A stretch of 64,000 nt of DNA from Vombatus ursinus (taxonomy: Eukaryota > Chordata > Mammalia > Diprotodontia > Vombatidae), in the NCBI RefSeq assembly GCF_900497805.2, contig NW_020948983.1, positions 24,233,971 through 24,297,970 on the forward strand, written 5' to 3'. Position numbers and translations under genes: made by a program. Within the stretch, counting starts at the first letter, position 1; each line of letters opens with the position of its first letter. Below, one piece after another: positions 20,793 to 31,569 of this stretch. The notes under the pieces are model-generated. The model saw only the letters and a list, made by a program, of their open reading frames with translations, ran no database searches and was not told the DNA's origin.

Positions 20793-20872
20793 AGTCTCTC
20801 TTTCTCTTTCTCTCTATCTCTGTCTCTGTCTTTTCTGTCTCTGTCTCTCTGTTTCTCTGTCTTTCTCTCATT
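20793..20872. repeat. Pyrimidine-rich simple repeat (TCTCTG/TCTTTC)n
   Basis: Interrupted runs of tctctttctc, tctgtctctg and tctctctg cover about 80 bp, giving a charged R/D-rich antisense frame (20941-20633) that is an artefact. Confidence 0.85.
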
Positions 20873-21010
20873 AGGTTTTGGAATCAGCCTTATATTCAAG
20901 TAACATAAAGATCTGTTCAGGAGGATGATCACCTTTTTCATATTTAGAAACCATGTGTATAATGAAGGCCTGGATTTTCTCTTTTAGCATTTGAAGAAAT
21001 ACTCCTGGGA

Positions 21011-21118
21011 AACCATATTAATTATAGATTATCTTTGTGTAGTATTTTACAATTTACCAAGTGCTTTTTTCACAACCCTGTGAGTTGGGCAGTACAACAG
21101 TTATTGTTCTCATCAGCT
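21011..21118 (-). repeat. MIR fragment
   Basis: 'ttacaatttaccaagtgctt' and 'cacaaccctgtgagttgggc' match the antisense MIR 3' part. Only this part is recognisable. Confidence 0.5.
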
Positions 21119-21189
21119 CATATATCACATGTTCTGGCCCAAATGCAACTATGCCATAGGTCCTTAGGAGAAATTGTTTTTGTAATGGG

Positions 21190-22349
21190 GGAGAGACATT
21201 TTATAAAATAAAATTTTATTAGCATTATTTGTGTTTATATCATCTAGATTTCCCAATGTATCTCCCCATCACCTCTCCAAGGAGCCATCACTTTTAATAA
21301 AGAAGAAAAAGAGGGAAAACAAATTGATTATTTACAAAAAATCTTATATATTTGCATTATTTAATACCCATAGTTCCCCACTTCTTATATCTCTTCTTTG
21401 GGTCAAAGAATATGCATAATATTATTATAATTTGGGTATAGTTTAAAATTGTATTACAGAATGGTTAGATCAACTCACAGCTCCACCAATAATGAACCAA
21501 TGTGCCTCCCATGCATCCCACAGTTTCTTCCAACAGTTTCTCCAACAATTGTTATTCACTTTTTATCTCTTTATCAATTTGTTGCACTGTGTCATAATAA
21601 ATCCTTCAGAGTTGTCTTGTATCATTGTATTATTGAGACTAAGTCATTCACAGTTGATCATTTTGCAATATTACTGTTATTTTGTACATAGTACATGTCA
21701 CTTTGCATCAGCCTCTGTAAGTCTTTCTAGGTTTTTCTGAGAGCATCCTGCTCATGATTTCTTACAGCACAATAATATTCCATCATAAGCATGTTTCACA
21801 GTTTATTTAACCATTTATCTATTGTTGGGTATCCCCTCAATTTCTAATTCTTTGCCACCAGAAAAGAGGAGCTATTAATATTTTTGTATGTATAAATCAT
21901 TGTCCTTTTAATTTTTTATCTCTTTTTTGGAATTAGACCTAGTAATATTGCTTAGTCAAAGGCTATGCATAGTTTTATACCCCTTAGGGCACTGTTCCAA
22001 ATTGCTCTACAGAATGGTTGACTCAGGTCACAACTCCACCAACAATGCATTTAATGTTTCATTTTTCCAACACCCCCTCCAACATTTGTCATTTTCCTTT
22101 TTTGTCTTATTAATCAATCTAATAGGTATAAGGTAATATATCTCAGAATTGCTTTAATATGAATTTCTCCAAATATTAGTGATTTAGAGCATTTTTTTCC
22201 ATATTGCCATAGATAGCTTTGATTACTTCACTTGAAAACTGTTCATAACTTTTGATCATTTATCATTTGGGGAATGCTTCTGATTTTTATAAATATGACT
22301 AAATTGTCTATATTTTTGAGAAAAGAAGCCATCATCAGAGAAATTTGCT
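21190..22349 (-). mobile_element. Old L1 3' part
   Basis: Antisense ORF2 C-terminal landmarks occur in order: 'gtctttctaggtttttctga', 'catgatttcttacagcacaa', 'caaattgctctacagaatgg', 'ccaacaatgcattt' and 'gagcatttttttccatattg'. The fragment is more diverged than the other L1s. The phrase 'acagaatggtt...cacagctccacca' occurs near 21460 and again near 22010, so the copy holds a partial internal duplication or two overlapping fragments. It lacks the RT and 5' parts. Confidence 0.75.
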
Positions 22350-22364
22350 TCAATTTTTTTTTCA

Positions 22365-22424
22365 TTTTTTTCATGATTAAACAACATTTATTCTTTTTTA
22401 TATTTGGAAAAAGCTGCTTTCATT
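22365..22424 (-). other. Possible 3' extension of the HAL1 with its own AATAAA
   Basis: Beyond the A-run that ends the HAL1 3' UTR, the minus strand continues about 60 nt with gaataaatgttgtttaatc and a second A-rich run. The T-run-containing 14-mer tcaa(t)nca occurs at both outer edges (about 22350 and 25344). Such T-runs are low complexity, so the target duplication is weak evidence. Confidence 0.35.
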
Positions 22425-23384
22425 TTTTTAAGATTCATTAATTTATTTACTTTTAGTTTTCAACATTCACTTCCACAAGATTCCACTTCCCCCAATCTTA
22501 AGACAGTGTGCATTCTGAATGCTTTTTCTCCTAATCTGCCCTCCCTTCTATCTCCCCTGCTTCTCTTATCCCCTTCCTCTTCTATTTTCCTGTAGGGCAG
22601 GATAGATTTCTATACCCCATTGCCTGTATATCTTATTTCCCAGTTGCATGTGAAAACAATTTTTAAACATTTGTTTTTAAAACTTTGGTTTCCAAATTTT
22701 CTCCCTCCCTCCCTCCCCACCCACCCTCATTGAGAAGGCAAGCAACTCAATACAGGTTATACTTGTGTAGTCATGCCAAATACTTCCATAATAGTCATGC
22801 TGTAGAAAAATAACTAGATTTCCCTTTATCCTAGCCCTCCCCCCGTTTAGTCTATTTTGTCTTTTGACCCTGTCCCTCCTCAGAAGTGCTTGCCCCTCTG
22901 CCAATCTGCCCTCCTCTCTATCATCCTCCTGCTCTCTTATCCCCTCCATCTCCCCATTTTCCTGTAGGGTAAGATAGCTTTCCATACCCAATTGAGTCTT
23001 TATGTTATTCTCTCCTTAAGCCAAATCTGATGAGAATAAGATTCATTCATTTCCTCTCACCTTCCCCATTTCCTCTCCACTGGGAAAGCTTTTTCTTGTC
23101 TGTTTTATGTGAGATAATTTACCTCATTCTACATCTCCCTTTCTCCTTCTCCTAGTATAATCCTCTCTAACCTCTTAATTTTAATTCTCCAGATATCACC
23201 CCTTCATCTTCAACTCTCCCTGTGCCCTCTATATATCAATCTATCTATACATATAATTTTTCCCCTCCAACTACCCTAATATGGACAAAGGTCTCATGAG
23301 TTACAAATATTATCTTTCCATGAAACAATGTTAACAGGCCAACCTTAATAAATCCCTTATGATTTCTCTTTCCTATTTACCTCT

Positions 23385-24461
23385 TCATGCTTCTCTTGAG
23401 TCTTGTATTTGAAAGTCAAATTTTCTATTGAGCTCTGGTCTTTTCATCAAGAATGCTTGAAAGTCCTCTCTTTCACTGAATGTCCATTCTTCCCCCTGAA
23501 GGATTATACTCAGTTTTGCTGGGTAGGTGATTCTTGGCTGTAATCCTATCTCCTTTGCCCTCTGAAATATTATATTCCAAGTCCTCTGGTCCCTTAATAT
23601 AGAAGCTGCTAAGTCCTGTGTTATTCTGATTGTGTTTCCACAATACTTGAATTGTTTCTGGCTGCTTGCAATATTTTCTCCTTGACCTGGGAACTCTGGA
23701 ATTTGGCTACAATATTCCTAGGAGTTTTACTTTGGGGATCTCTGTCAGGAGGTGATTGGTGGATTCTTTCAATTTCTATTTTGCCCTCTGGTTCTAAAAT
23801 ATCAGGACAGTTTTCCTTGATAATTTCTTGAAAGATGATGCCTAGGCTCTTTTTTTGATCATGACTTTCAGATAGTCCAATAATTTTTAAATGATCTCTC
23901 CTGGATCTATTTTCCAGGTCAGTTGTTTTTCCAATGAGATATTTCACATTCTCCTGTTTTTTTTTTATTCTTTTGGTTTTGTTTTATAGTGTCTTGATTT
24001 CTCATAAAGTCACTAGCTTCCAATTGCTCCATTCTAATTTTTAAGGAAGAATTTCCTTCAGTGAGCTTTTGGACTTCCTTTTCCATTTGGTCAATTCTGC
24101 TTTTTAGGGCATTCTTCTCTTCCTTGGCGTTTTGGACCTCTTTTGCCATTTGGGTTAGACTATTTTTTAAGGTGTTATTTTCTTTAGTATTTTTTGGGGT
24201 CTCCTTTAGCAAGCTGTTGACTAGTTTTTCATGATTTTCTTGCATCACTCTCATTTCTCTTCCCAGTTTTCCCTCTACATCTCTTACTTGTTTCTCAAAA
24301 TCCTTTTTGAGCTCTTCCATGGCCTAGGACTGATTTATATTTTTCTTGGAGGCTTTGGATGTAGGAGCTTTGTCTTTGTTTTCTTCTTCTGGTTGTATGT
24401 TTTGATCTTCTTTGTAACCAAAAAAAAGATTCTATGGTCTGACTTTTGTGCTGTTTGCTCA
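23385..24461 (-). pseudogene. HAL1 ORF1, mostly open but broken
   Basis: The start MSKQHKSQTIESFF is at 24461. A shift follows within the first 60 codons, then a long open stretch (24320-23919) carries the coiled coil (MEELKKDFEKQVRDVEGKL, KEVQKLTEGNSSLKIRMEQ). The RRM-like part (23947-23621) has DLENRSRRDHLKIIGLSES, NCPDILEPEGKIEIERIHQ and [12 protein letters not shown]. The stop at 23385-23387 follows a DSREA-like end. It is the better-kept ORF1 of the window. Confidence 0.87.
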
Positions 24462-25316
24462 TGATCCCAGTCAATTTCTTGAGTTTTAAACTCATTGTTA
24501 AGGTAAGGGTCTCCTTCCAGTGTGGATAATGTACCGTCCCAAGCTTTGGGGATTTTGTGTAGCTGTTTTAAGAGATACTTCTAGGGATTGGTAAATTTTC
24601 AGTTCTTCTAAGGTGGTATGATCAAGGGCGAAGTGTTTACTCTTTTGCTGGCCTGTACTCTGGTTTATGAGTGACCATAAGCACTCTTTTCTGCCTGGGA
24701 ACTGTGAGGAGGATTTCCTCTCCACCACTACTACAAAATCCACCATACCAGCACTCCTCCTTGCCCCAGGACCGCCATCCAGAACTGTGACCCAAATCCA
24801 AGCACAGGCAAAGCAAGAGAATCCTACCTCAGTGCCAGCAAAGAGATCCCTGTAATCCCTCTCTGATCAGCCACTTGATTTCCCCTCAGTCTGTGGACCA
24901 AGAGCTCCCAGAAGGAGCTGCCACCCCAGAGTTGCGCATGAGGACTTGAGCTGGGACTGAGTGTTTCTCTCATTGTGGTCACAGACCTTTCCTACTGACC
25001 TTCTAAGTTGTCTTTGGTGTTTGTGGGTTCAGAACTCTAGAAACTGCCACAGCTGCCCATGATTAACTCCTCTGAGACCTGCCCCAGGTTTTCTGAGGCC
25101 TGTTCTTAGCTTGAGTGCCCAAGCTGAACTGTGTTTCTCTCCCAGTGCAGTGTGATAGACCTTTCTAATTAACCCTCAAGTTGTCTTGGGCTGGAAATTT
25201 GTTTCACTCTGTCTTTCTGTGGGTTCTGCTGTTCTAGAATTTGTTTAGAGCCATTTTTTACAGGTAATTGGAGGGGTTTGGGGGAGAGCTCAAATAAGTC
25301 ACTGCTTGTACTTTAT

Positions 25317-25324
25317 CATCTTGG
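25317..25324 (-). promoter_or_regulatory. YY1-like site at HAL1 5' end
   Basis: The minus strand reads CCAAGATG about 14-20 bp from the element start, in the same place and orientation as at 5046 in the other HAL1. The last G of the usual CAAGATGG core is A here. Confidence 0.45.
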
Positions 25325-25352
25325 CTCCACTCCCCCAACAATCTCAATTTTT

Positions 25353-25905
25353 TTTCAATATTACTTTTGCATACTGTATTTCCCTCCATCCTATTCCCCA
25401 CTCATTTATTCTATTCTCTTTCTCTCTTTTCACCCTTTCCTTCCTCACAGGTGTTTTGCTTCCAACTACCCCCTGTCCCAATTTGCCCTTTCTTCTATCA
25501 GCTCCTCTTGTCCCTTTCTTTTAGCTATTTCCCCTCCTACTTTCCTGTAGGGTAAGATATATTTCTATACCCAATAGAGTATGTATGTTATTCCCTCTTT
25601 GAGCCAGTTCCAGTAAGATTAGGGTTCACTTGTTCCCTCTCACACCCCCTCTTCCCCTCCACTATAAAACCTTTTTCTTGCCTCTTCTTTGTGAAATAAT
25701 TTACCCCATTCTACCTCTCCCTTTCTCTTTCTTCCAGTACACTACTCTCTAACCCTTTAATTTTATTTTTTTAGGTATCATCCCTTCAAATTCACCTCAT
25801 GCCTGTGCCCTTTGTTTATATATACTCCTTCTAACTACCCTAATAATGATAAATGTCTTACTCTTGCCTTGTAGTCATCACATATTCTTTTACTTTCAGA
25901 TATAC
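25353..25905 (-). mobile_element. L1 inter-ORF spacer fragment
   Basis: The pyrimidine-rich plus strand (ctgtatttccctccatccta ... ctttctcttt) aligns by landmarks with the spacer at 30.0-30.6 kb. The next unit is an ORF2 piece in opposite orientation, so this is part of a rearranged L1. Confidence 0.65.
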
Positions 25906-25934
25906 ATTTTCTTTTAGGATCACATTTATAATAA

Positions 25935-26263
25935 TTCTATGGATAAAAATGACAAATCTACCTAAATTTATAATTATTTAGTGCCATGCCAAGCCACCCA
26001 CAAATTTTATAGAGCTAAAAAAATAACAAATACATCTGGAAGAATAAAAGGTCAAGAATATCAAGGAAATCAATGAAAAAAATGAAGGAAGGTAGTCTAT
26101 CTATCAGATCTCAAACTCTATTGCAAAGTGGTAATAATCAAAACAGTCTGGTACTAGCTAAGAAATAGAATGGTAGATCAATGGGATGGATTAGGTACAC
26201 AATATACCGTAGTAAATGACCATAGTAATCTAGTGTTTGGTAAACCAAAAGATCCATTTACCC
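25935..26263 (+). pseudogene. L1 ORF2 fragment, inverted relative to its neighbours
   Basis: The plus strand carries ORF2 sense sequence: 'catctggaagaataaaaggt', 'caagaatatcaaggaaatca' and 'agatcaatgggatggattag'. It lies between two minus-strand L1 parts. Twin-primed inversion or a separate small insertion could explain it. Confidence 0.75.
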
Positions 26264-26265
26264 CC

Positions 26266-26640
26266 AAGAATATTATATTCCAAGCCCTCCCATCCTTTAG
26301 TGTAGAAGCTGCTAAATCTTGTGTTATCCTGACTGTGGTTCAATGATAATTGAATTATTTCTTTCTGGCTGATTGCAATATTTTCTTCTTGACCTGGGAG
26401 CTCTGGAATTTGGCTATAATATTCCTGGGAGTTTTCATTTTGGGTTCTCTTTCAGAAGGTAATTGGTGGATTTTTTCAATGCCTGTTTTGCCTTTTGGTT
26501 CCAGGACATCAGGGCAGTTATCCTTGATAATTTCTTGAAAGATGCTTTCGAGGTTCTCCTTTCAACTATGCCTTTCAGGTAGTCCAATGATTCTGATATT
26601 GTCTCTCCTGGATCTATTTTCCAGGTCAGTTGTTTTCCCA
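26266..26640 (-). pseudogene. L1 ORF1 fragment
   Basis: The minus strand contains the RRM and C-terminal landmarks of ORF1 ('ctggaatttggctataatat', 'ttccttgataatttcttgaa', 'ttctgatattgtctctcctg' on the plus strand). It is cut at both ends, on one side by the inverted ORF2 piece and on the other near a microsatellite. Confidence 0.8.
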
Positions 26641-26689
26641 ATTAGGTATTTTTCCTTCCTTGACTATGGACATCCATTTAATCTTGATT

Positions 26690-26696
26690 TTCTTTT

Positions 26697-26768
<72 letters not shown>

Positions 26769-26812
26769 TCNNNNNNNNNNTCCTTCCTTCCTTCCTTCCT
26801 TCCTTCCTTCAT
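26690..26812. repeat. (TTTC)n-(TTCC)n microsatellite spanning an assembly gap
   Basis: Tetranucleotide TTTC runs fill 26693-26770. Ten N follow (26771-26780), then TTCC runs to about 26810. The unresolved repeat is the likely reason for the gap, and its true length is unknown. Confidence 0.95.
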
Positions 26813-26814
26813 TT

Positions 26815-26925
26815 TTTGACTACCCCACAGGCTGCTGTAAGAATCAAATAAGATAATATATGTGAAGCCAATTTGAAAACTGCAAAATGCAATAACAATG
26901 CAAACTATTATTATTATAATTATTT
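26815..26925 (+). repeat. MIR-like SINE 3' part
   Basis: 'ggctgctgtaagaatcaaat', 'aagataatatatgtgaagcc' and '(att)n' at the end match the MIR/THER1 tail (aggatcaaatgagataatg ... ctattattatt). Confidence 0.6.
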
Positions 26926-27149
26926 ACTGGGTTAGGTGAAAAGCAAAAAAAAAAAAAAAAAGAATCCTTCCTCCAAAATCAAATGATCTAACTGCTAAGA
27001 CTTTTTTTTTTAATCAACCTCCCTTGGCTCATAAACAGTGTGGTATAATGGATAGAATACTAGAATACTAGGAGTTAGGAACATTTCTGATATTAGCTTT
27101 ATAACCATGAGTGACCATAGCACTGACCCGCATCATTTCCTTCTAATCA

Positions 27150-27450
27150 AAAGCAGTTCTTAAGTGTCTACTTTGTGTAAGAAGCTGTGCTTATTCCTGG
27201 GGATATAAAGACAAAACAAACTAGTCCCTTCCTTCAAAGTACTTATGTTCTACTGGGGGAAACAACATGGTTGCTCATACAAAAGGGAGGGAGAATTAAT
27301 ACTAAATAACTTGGAAGATTCTAGAGAGAATACTAATGATGAGGAAGGATTGGAAAAGGCCTTGTGGAACTTAGTTTCTGTATCTGGAAAATACTTGAAC
27401 TGAGTTTTGAAGGAAGTTAGAAATTTCAAAAGATGGAAATGAGGAGGGAA
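27150..27450 (-). repeat. L2 LINE 3' part
   Basis: On the plus strand 'agcagttcttaagtgtctac', 'ctgtgcttattcctggggat' and 'actgggggaaacaacatggt' followed by 'ggattggaaaaggccttgtg' are the reverse complement of the L2 3' UTR and ORF2 end. It stops where the next L1 begins. Confidence 0.75.
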
Positions 27451-27451
27451 A

Positions 27452-30020
27452 GCTAGGCCCCTTTCCCTTGTATTTTTTTTTCATTAATTCTCTTGATATT
27501 CTTGACCTTTATTCTTCCAGGTGAATTCATTGTTTTTTTTTTCCCTAGCTCTATCAAATAACTGTTTGGTAGTTTGATTGGTATGCTGCTGAATAAGTAA
27601 ATTAATTTATGTAGAATTGTTATTTTTATTATGTTAGCTTAGCCTATCCTTAAGCAATTGATATTTTTCCAATTGTTTAGATCTGACCTTGTGTGAAAAG
27701 TGTTTTGTAATTGTGTTCACATTGTTATTGGGTTTGTCTTGGTAGGTAGACTACTAAGTATTTTACATTGATTACAATTATTTTAAATGGAATTTCTCTT
27801 TCTATCTCTTACTGCTGGGCTTTATTGGCCATGTAAAGAAATATGGATGATTTATGTGGGTGTATCTTATCCTCTGTAACTTTGCTAAAGTTGTTAATTA
27901 TTTCAAGTAATTTTTTAGTTTGTGCTCTATAGTTCTCTAAGTATACCATCATTTCATCTGCAAAGAGTGATAGTTTTGTTTCCTTGTTGCTTATTCTAAT
28001 TACTTCAATTTCTTCTTCTCTTATTATTATAACTAACATTTCTAATACTATATTGAATAATAGTTGTGATAATGGGCATCCTTGCTTCACCACCAAACTT
28101 TTGGAAAAGCTTCTAGATTATTGCCATTACACTTAATGCTTGCTGATGGTTTTAGATAGATACTGCTATCATTTTAAAGAATGCTTCCTTTATTCCCATG
28201 CTGTCCAGTGTTCTTAATAGGAATGAGTGATGTATTTTGCCAAAAGCTTTTTCACATCTATTGAGATTATCATATGATTTCTGTTGGTTTTGTTATTGAT
28301 ATGGCCAATTATATTGATAGCTTTCCCAATATTGATCCAACCCTGCATTCCTGGTATAAATCCCACCTGGTTATAATGTATAATCCTCACGATATATTGC
28401 TATAATCTCCTTGCTAGTATTTAGTTCAAAATTTTTGCATTGATATTCATTAGGGAAATTGGTCTATAATTTTCTTTCTCTGTTTTAGTTCTTCCTGGTT
28501 TAGTATCAACACCATATTTGTGTCCTAACAGGAGTTTTATAGGACTCCTTCTTTGCCTATTTTCCCAAATAGTTTATATAGTATTGGAATTAATTGTTAT
28601 TTAAATGTCTGGTAGAATTCACTCATAAACTCATCTGGCCCTGGGGATTTTTTCCTAGGGAGTTCATTAATGGCTTGCTCAATTTCTTTTTCTAAGATGG
28701 GGTCATTTAGGCATTTTATTTCCTGATCTGTTAATTTAGGTAATTTATATTTTTGTAAATATTCACTGATATCATTCAGATTGTCAGATTTATTGGCATG
28801 TAATTGGGCAAAATATTTCCTGATGATTGCTTTAATTTCTTCTTTATTGGTGGTGACTTTGCCCTTTTCATTTTTGATACTGATTACTTGGTTTTCTTCT
28901 TTTTAAAAATAAAATTGGCTAATGGCTTATCTATCTTATTGATTTTTTCCCACATAAAATCACTTCCTAGATTTATTTATTAGCTCAATGGATTTTTTTT
29001 AACTTTCAGTCTTATTAATCTCACCTTTGATTGTCAGGATTTCCAATTTCATGCTCAATTAGAGATTTTTAATTTGTTCTTTTTCTAGTTATTTTTTTTA
29101 GTTGCACACCCAACTCATTAATCTGTTCTTTTTCTATTTCGCTGATGTAATAATTTAGAAAAATAAAATTTCCCCTAAGTACTGCTTTTTGGCACCCCAT
29201 AAATTTTGTGATTTTGTCTTATTATTGTCATTCTCTTTAATGAAATAATTTATTGTTTCTATGATTTGTTCTTTGACCCACTTATTCTTTAGGATTAGAT
29301 TATTTAGTTTCCAATTATTCTTTAATCTTTCCACTGCCCTTTGTTGAATGTAATTTTTATTGCATTATGATCTGAAGAGAATACATTTAATATGTCTGCC
29401 TTTCTCCATTTGGTTTTGAGGTTTTTATGCACTAATCCATGGTCAATTTTTGTGTAGGTGTCATGAGCTGCTGAGAAAAAGGTATATTATTTTCTATTCC
29501 CATTCTGTTTTCTCCAAAAGTCTGTCATATCTAATTTTCCTACAATATTTTATTTATCTCCTTGGTTTCTTTCTTGTTTATTTTTTGGTTGGATTTATCG
29601 AGTTCTGAGAAGGGACAGTTGAGGTCCCTCACTAGTATAGTTTTGCTGTCTATTTCTCCCTGTAACTTACTTTTCACTTAAGAATTTGGATGCTATACCA
29701 GCTGGTGCATATACTTTTAGTATTGATATTACTTCGTTGTTTATGGTACCTTTCAGCAAGATGTAGTTTCCTTTCTTATCTCTTTTAGTTAGGTCTATTT
29801 TCATTTTTACTTTGAGATCAGAATTACTACCCCTGTTTTTTTTTTTTTTTACTTCAACTGAAGCATGATAGCTAGGATGTTCCAGCCCCTTGACTTTACT
29901 CTGTGTGTGTCTCTTTGCTTCAAATGTGTTTCCTGTAAACAACATATTGAAGGATTCTGGGTTTTTATCTACTCTGCTATCCATTTCCATTTCATGAAAG
30001 AGTTAATCCTATTCACATTC
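27452..30020 (-). pseudogene. L1 ORF2, broken, RT active site altered
   Basis: The N-terminal endonuclease region shows KVKGLEHPSYHAS, IDLTKRDKKGNYILLKGTI and VYAP (29990-29667). RT blocks follow, including [19 protein letters not shown]. The catalytic FADD reads FADE here (minus strand, 27964-27953). Several shifts and stops separate the blocks. Confidence 0.85.
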
Positions 30021-30600
30021 ACAGTTATGATTACTAACTGTGTATTTCCCTCCATCCTATTTTTTTCCTCCTGTTTATCCTTTCTCTCCTTTTACCCTTT
30101 CCCTCCTCACTCCTTTTTTGCTTCTGTCTACAACTCCCCCAATCTGCTCTCTGTTATGTCAGTCTCCTGCCTTTTACTTAATTTCCTCCCCTCCTACATT
30201 CCTGTAGGGTAAGAAAGATTTTTATATTCAACCAATTGTGTATATTATTCCCTCATTGAGCCAATACTGATGAAAGTAAGGTTCAAGCAATGCCCATCAC
30301 CCACTCTCCCATCTTTCCCTCTACTGTAATAGGTTTTTTGCACCTCTTCATGTGAAATAATTTACCCCATTATGCCTCTCCCTTCCTTCTGCACTCATTG
30401 TACTCCTCTTTCTCATCTCATATTTTATGTCATTCCCTACAATTCACCTTATGCCCATACCTACTGTCTATGTATACTCCTTCTAACTATACTATTAATG
30501 ATACAATTTTTAAGAATTACAAGTATCATCTTTCCATATAGGGATGCAAACAGTTCAGCTCCATTGAATTCCTTATATTTTCTTTTCTCTTTTTGCCTAT
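30021..30600 (-). other. Long L1 inter-ORF spacer
   Basis: About 580 bp lie between the ORF1 stop (30601-30603) and the ORF2 start. The plus strand is C/T-rich ('cctttctctccttttaccct'). A similar block occurs in the L1 at 14.0-14.6 kb and, without an adjacent ORF2, in both HAL1s. Confidence 0.65.
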
Positions 30601-31560
30601 TTATGCTTGTCTTGGGTCTTGATATTGGAGGCCAAATTTTTGGTTTAGTTCTGGTCTTCTCCTTATGAAAGCTTGAAATCCTTCTGTTTCATTAAATGAC
30701 CATTTTCCCCCTTGGATTATTATGCTTAATTTCTATGGGTAGGTGATTCTCGGTTGTAATCCTAGCTCCTTTGCCTTCTGGAATATAATGTTCCATGACT
30801 TCTGATCTTTTAGTGTTGCAACTGCTAAGTCCTGTGTAATCCTGATTGTGGCTCCCTGATATTTGAATTGTTTCTTTCCAGCCACTTGGTGGTACCTTTT
30901 CCTGATGGTTCTGAAATTTGGATATAATGTTCCTCGGAGTTTTTATTTTGGGATCTCTTTCCTGATGTGATTGGTGGATTCTTTCAATGTCTATTTTGCC
31001 CTCTGGTTCCAGGATATCTGAACAGTTTTCCTTGATAATTTCCTGTCCAGGCCTTCTTTTTTGTTATTGCTTTTAGGTAGTCCAAGGATTCTGACATTGT
31101 TTCTTCTGGATCAATTTTCCAGGTCAGTTGTTTTTCCCATGAGTTATTTTATATTTTCTTCTATTTTTTTCCCATTTTTTGAATTTGCTTGATTGATTCT
31201 TGATGTTTCATAGAATCATTAGTTTCCATTTGTCCAATTCTAACTTTTAAGGAGTTGTTTTCCACAGTTAGCTTTTGTACTTCCTTTTCCATTTGACTGG
31301 TTCTACTTTAAAAGCATTTTCCCCCCAAGCTGTTGACTCTTTTTTTCCCCATAATTCTCTTGCATCACTCTCATTTATTTTCCCACTTTTTCTTCTACCT
31401 CTCTTACATTATTTTAAGCTCCTTTTTGAGCCCTTCCAAAAGTTCTTTCTGGGTTTGAAACTACTTCTCATTTTTCTTTGGGTTTTTGCCCATAGGCATT
31501 ATGACATTGTTCTCTTCTGAGTTTGTGTTTTGGTCTTCCCTGTCACCATAATAGCCTTCC
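30601..31560 (-). pseudogene. L1 ORF1, broken
   Basis: It starts near 31557 with MEGYYGDREDQNTNSEENN on the minus strand, then has coiled-coil parts and RRM landmarks ('gtccaaggattctgacattg', 'ccttgataatttcctgtcca' on plus) and a stop at 30603-30601. Small gaps and a C-run near 31321 break the frame. Confidence 0.75.
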
Positions 31561-31569
31561 ATGGTCAGA

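Larger units (their letters stand above)
22425..25338 (-). mobile_element. HAL1 (half-L1) retrotransposon, second copy
   Basis: In minus-strand order it has a 5' UTR (from 25338, ggagccaagatgataaagta), ORF1 (24461-23385), a purine-rich inter-ORF spacer (about 23384-22830), and an L1-type 3' UTR (tggaaaccaaagttttaaaa, then a distal part with 'gggaaataagatatacaggc' and a final A-run at 22425). It has no ORF2. The order and junctions equal those of the plus-strand HAL1 at 5.0-7.8 kb; the 3' UTR here continues about 250 bp further. Confidence 0.85.

Noticed and set aside
26542-26856. Frames rich in Phe/Leu/Ser (also at 36242-36638 and their antisense)
   Set aside because: These are pure translations of TTTC/TTCC microsatellites.
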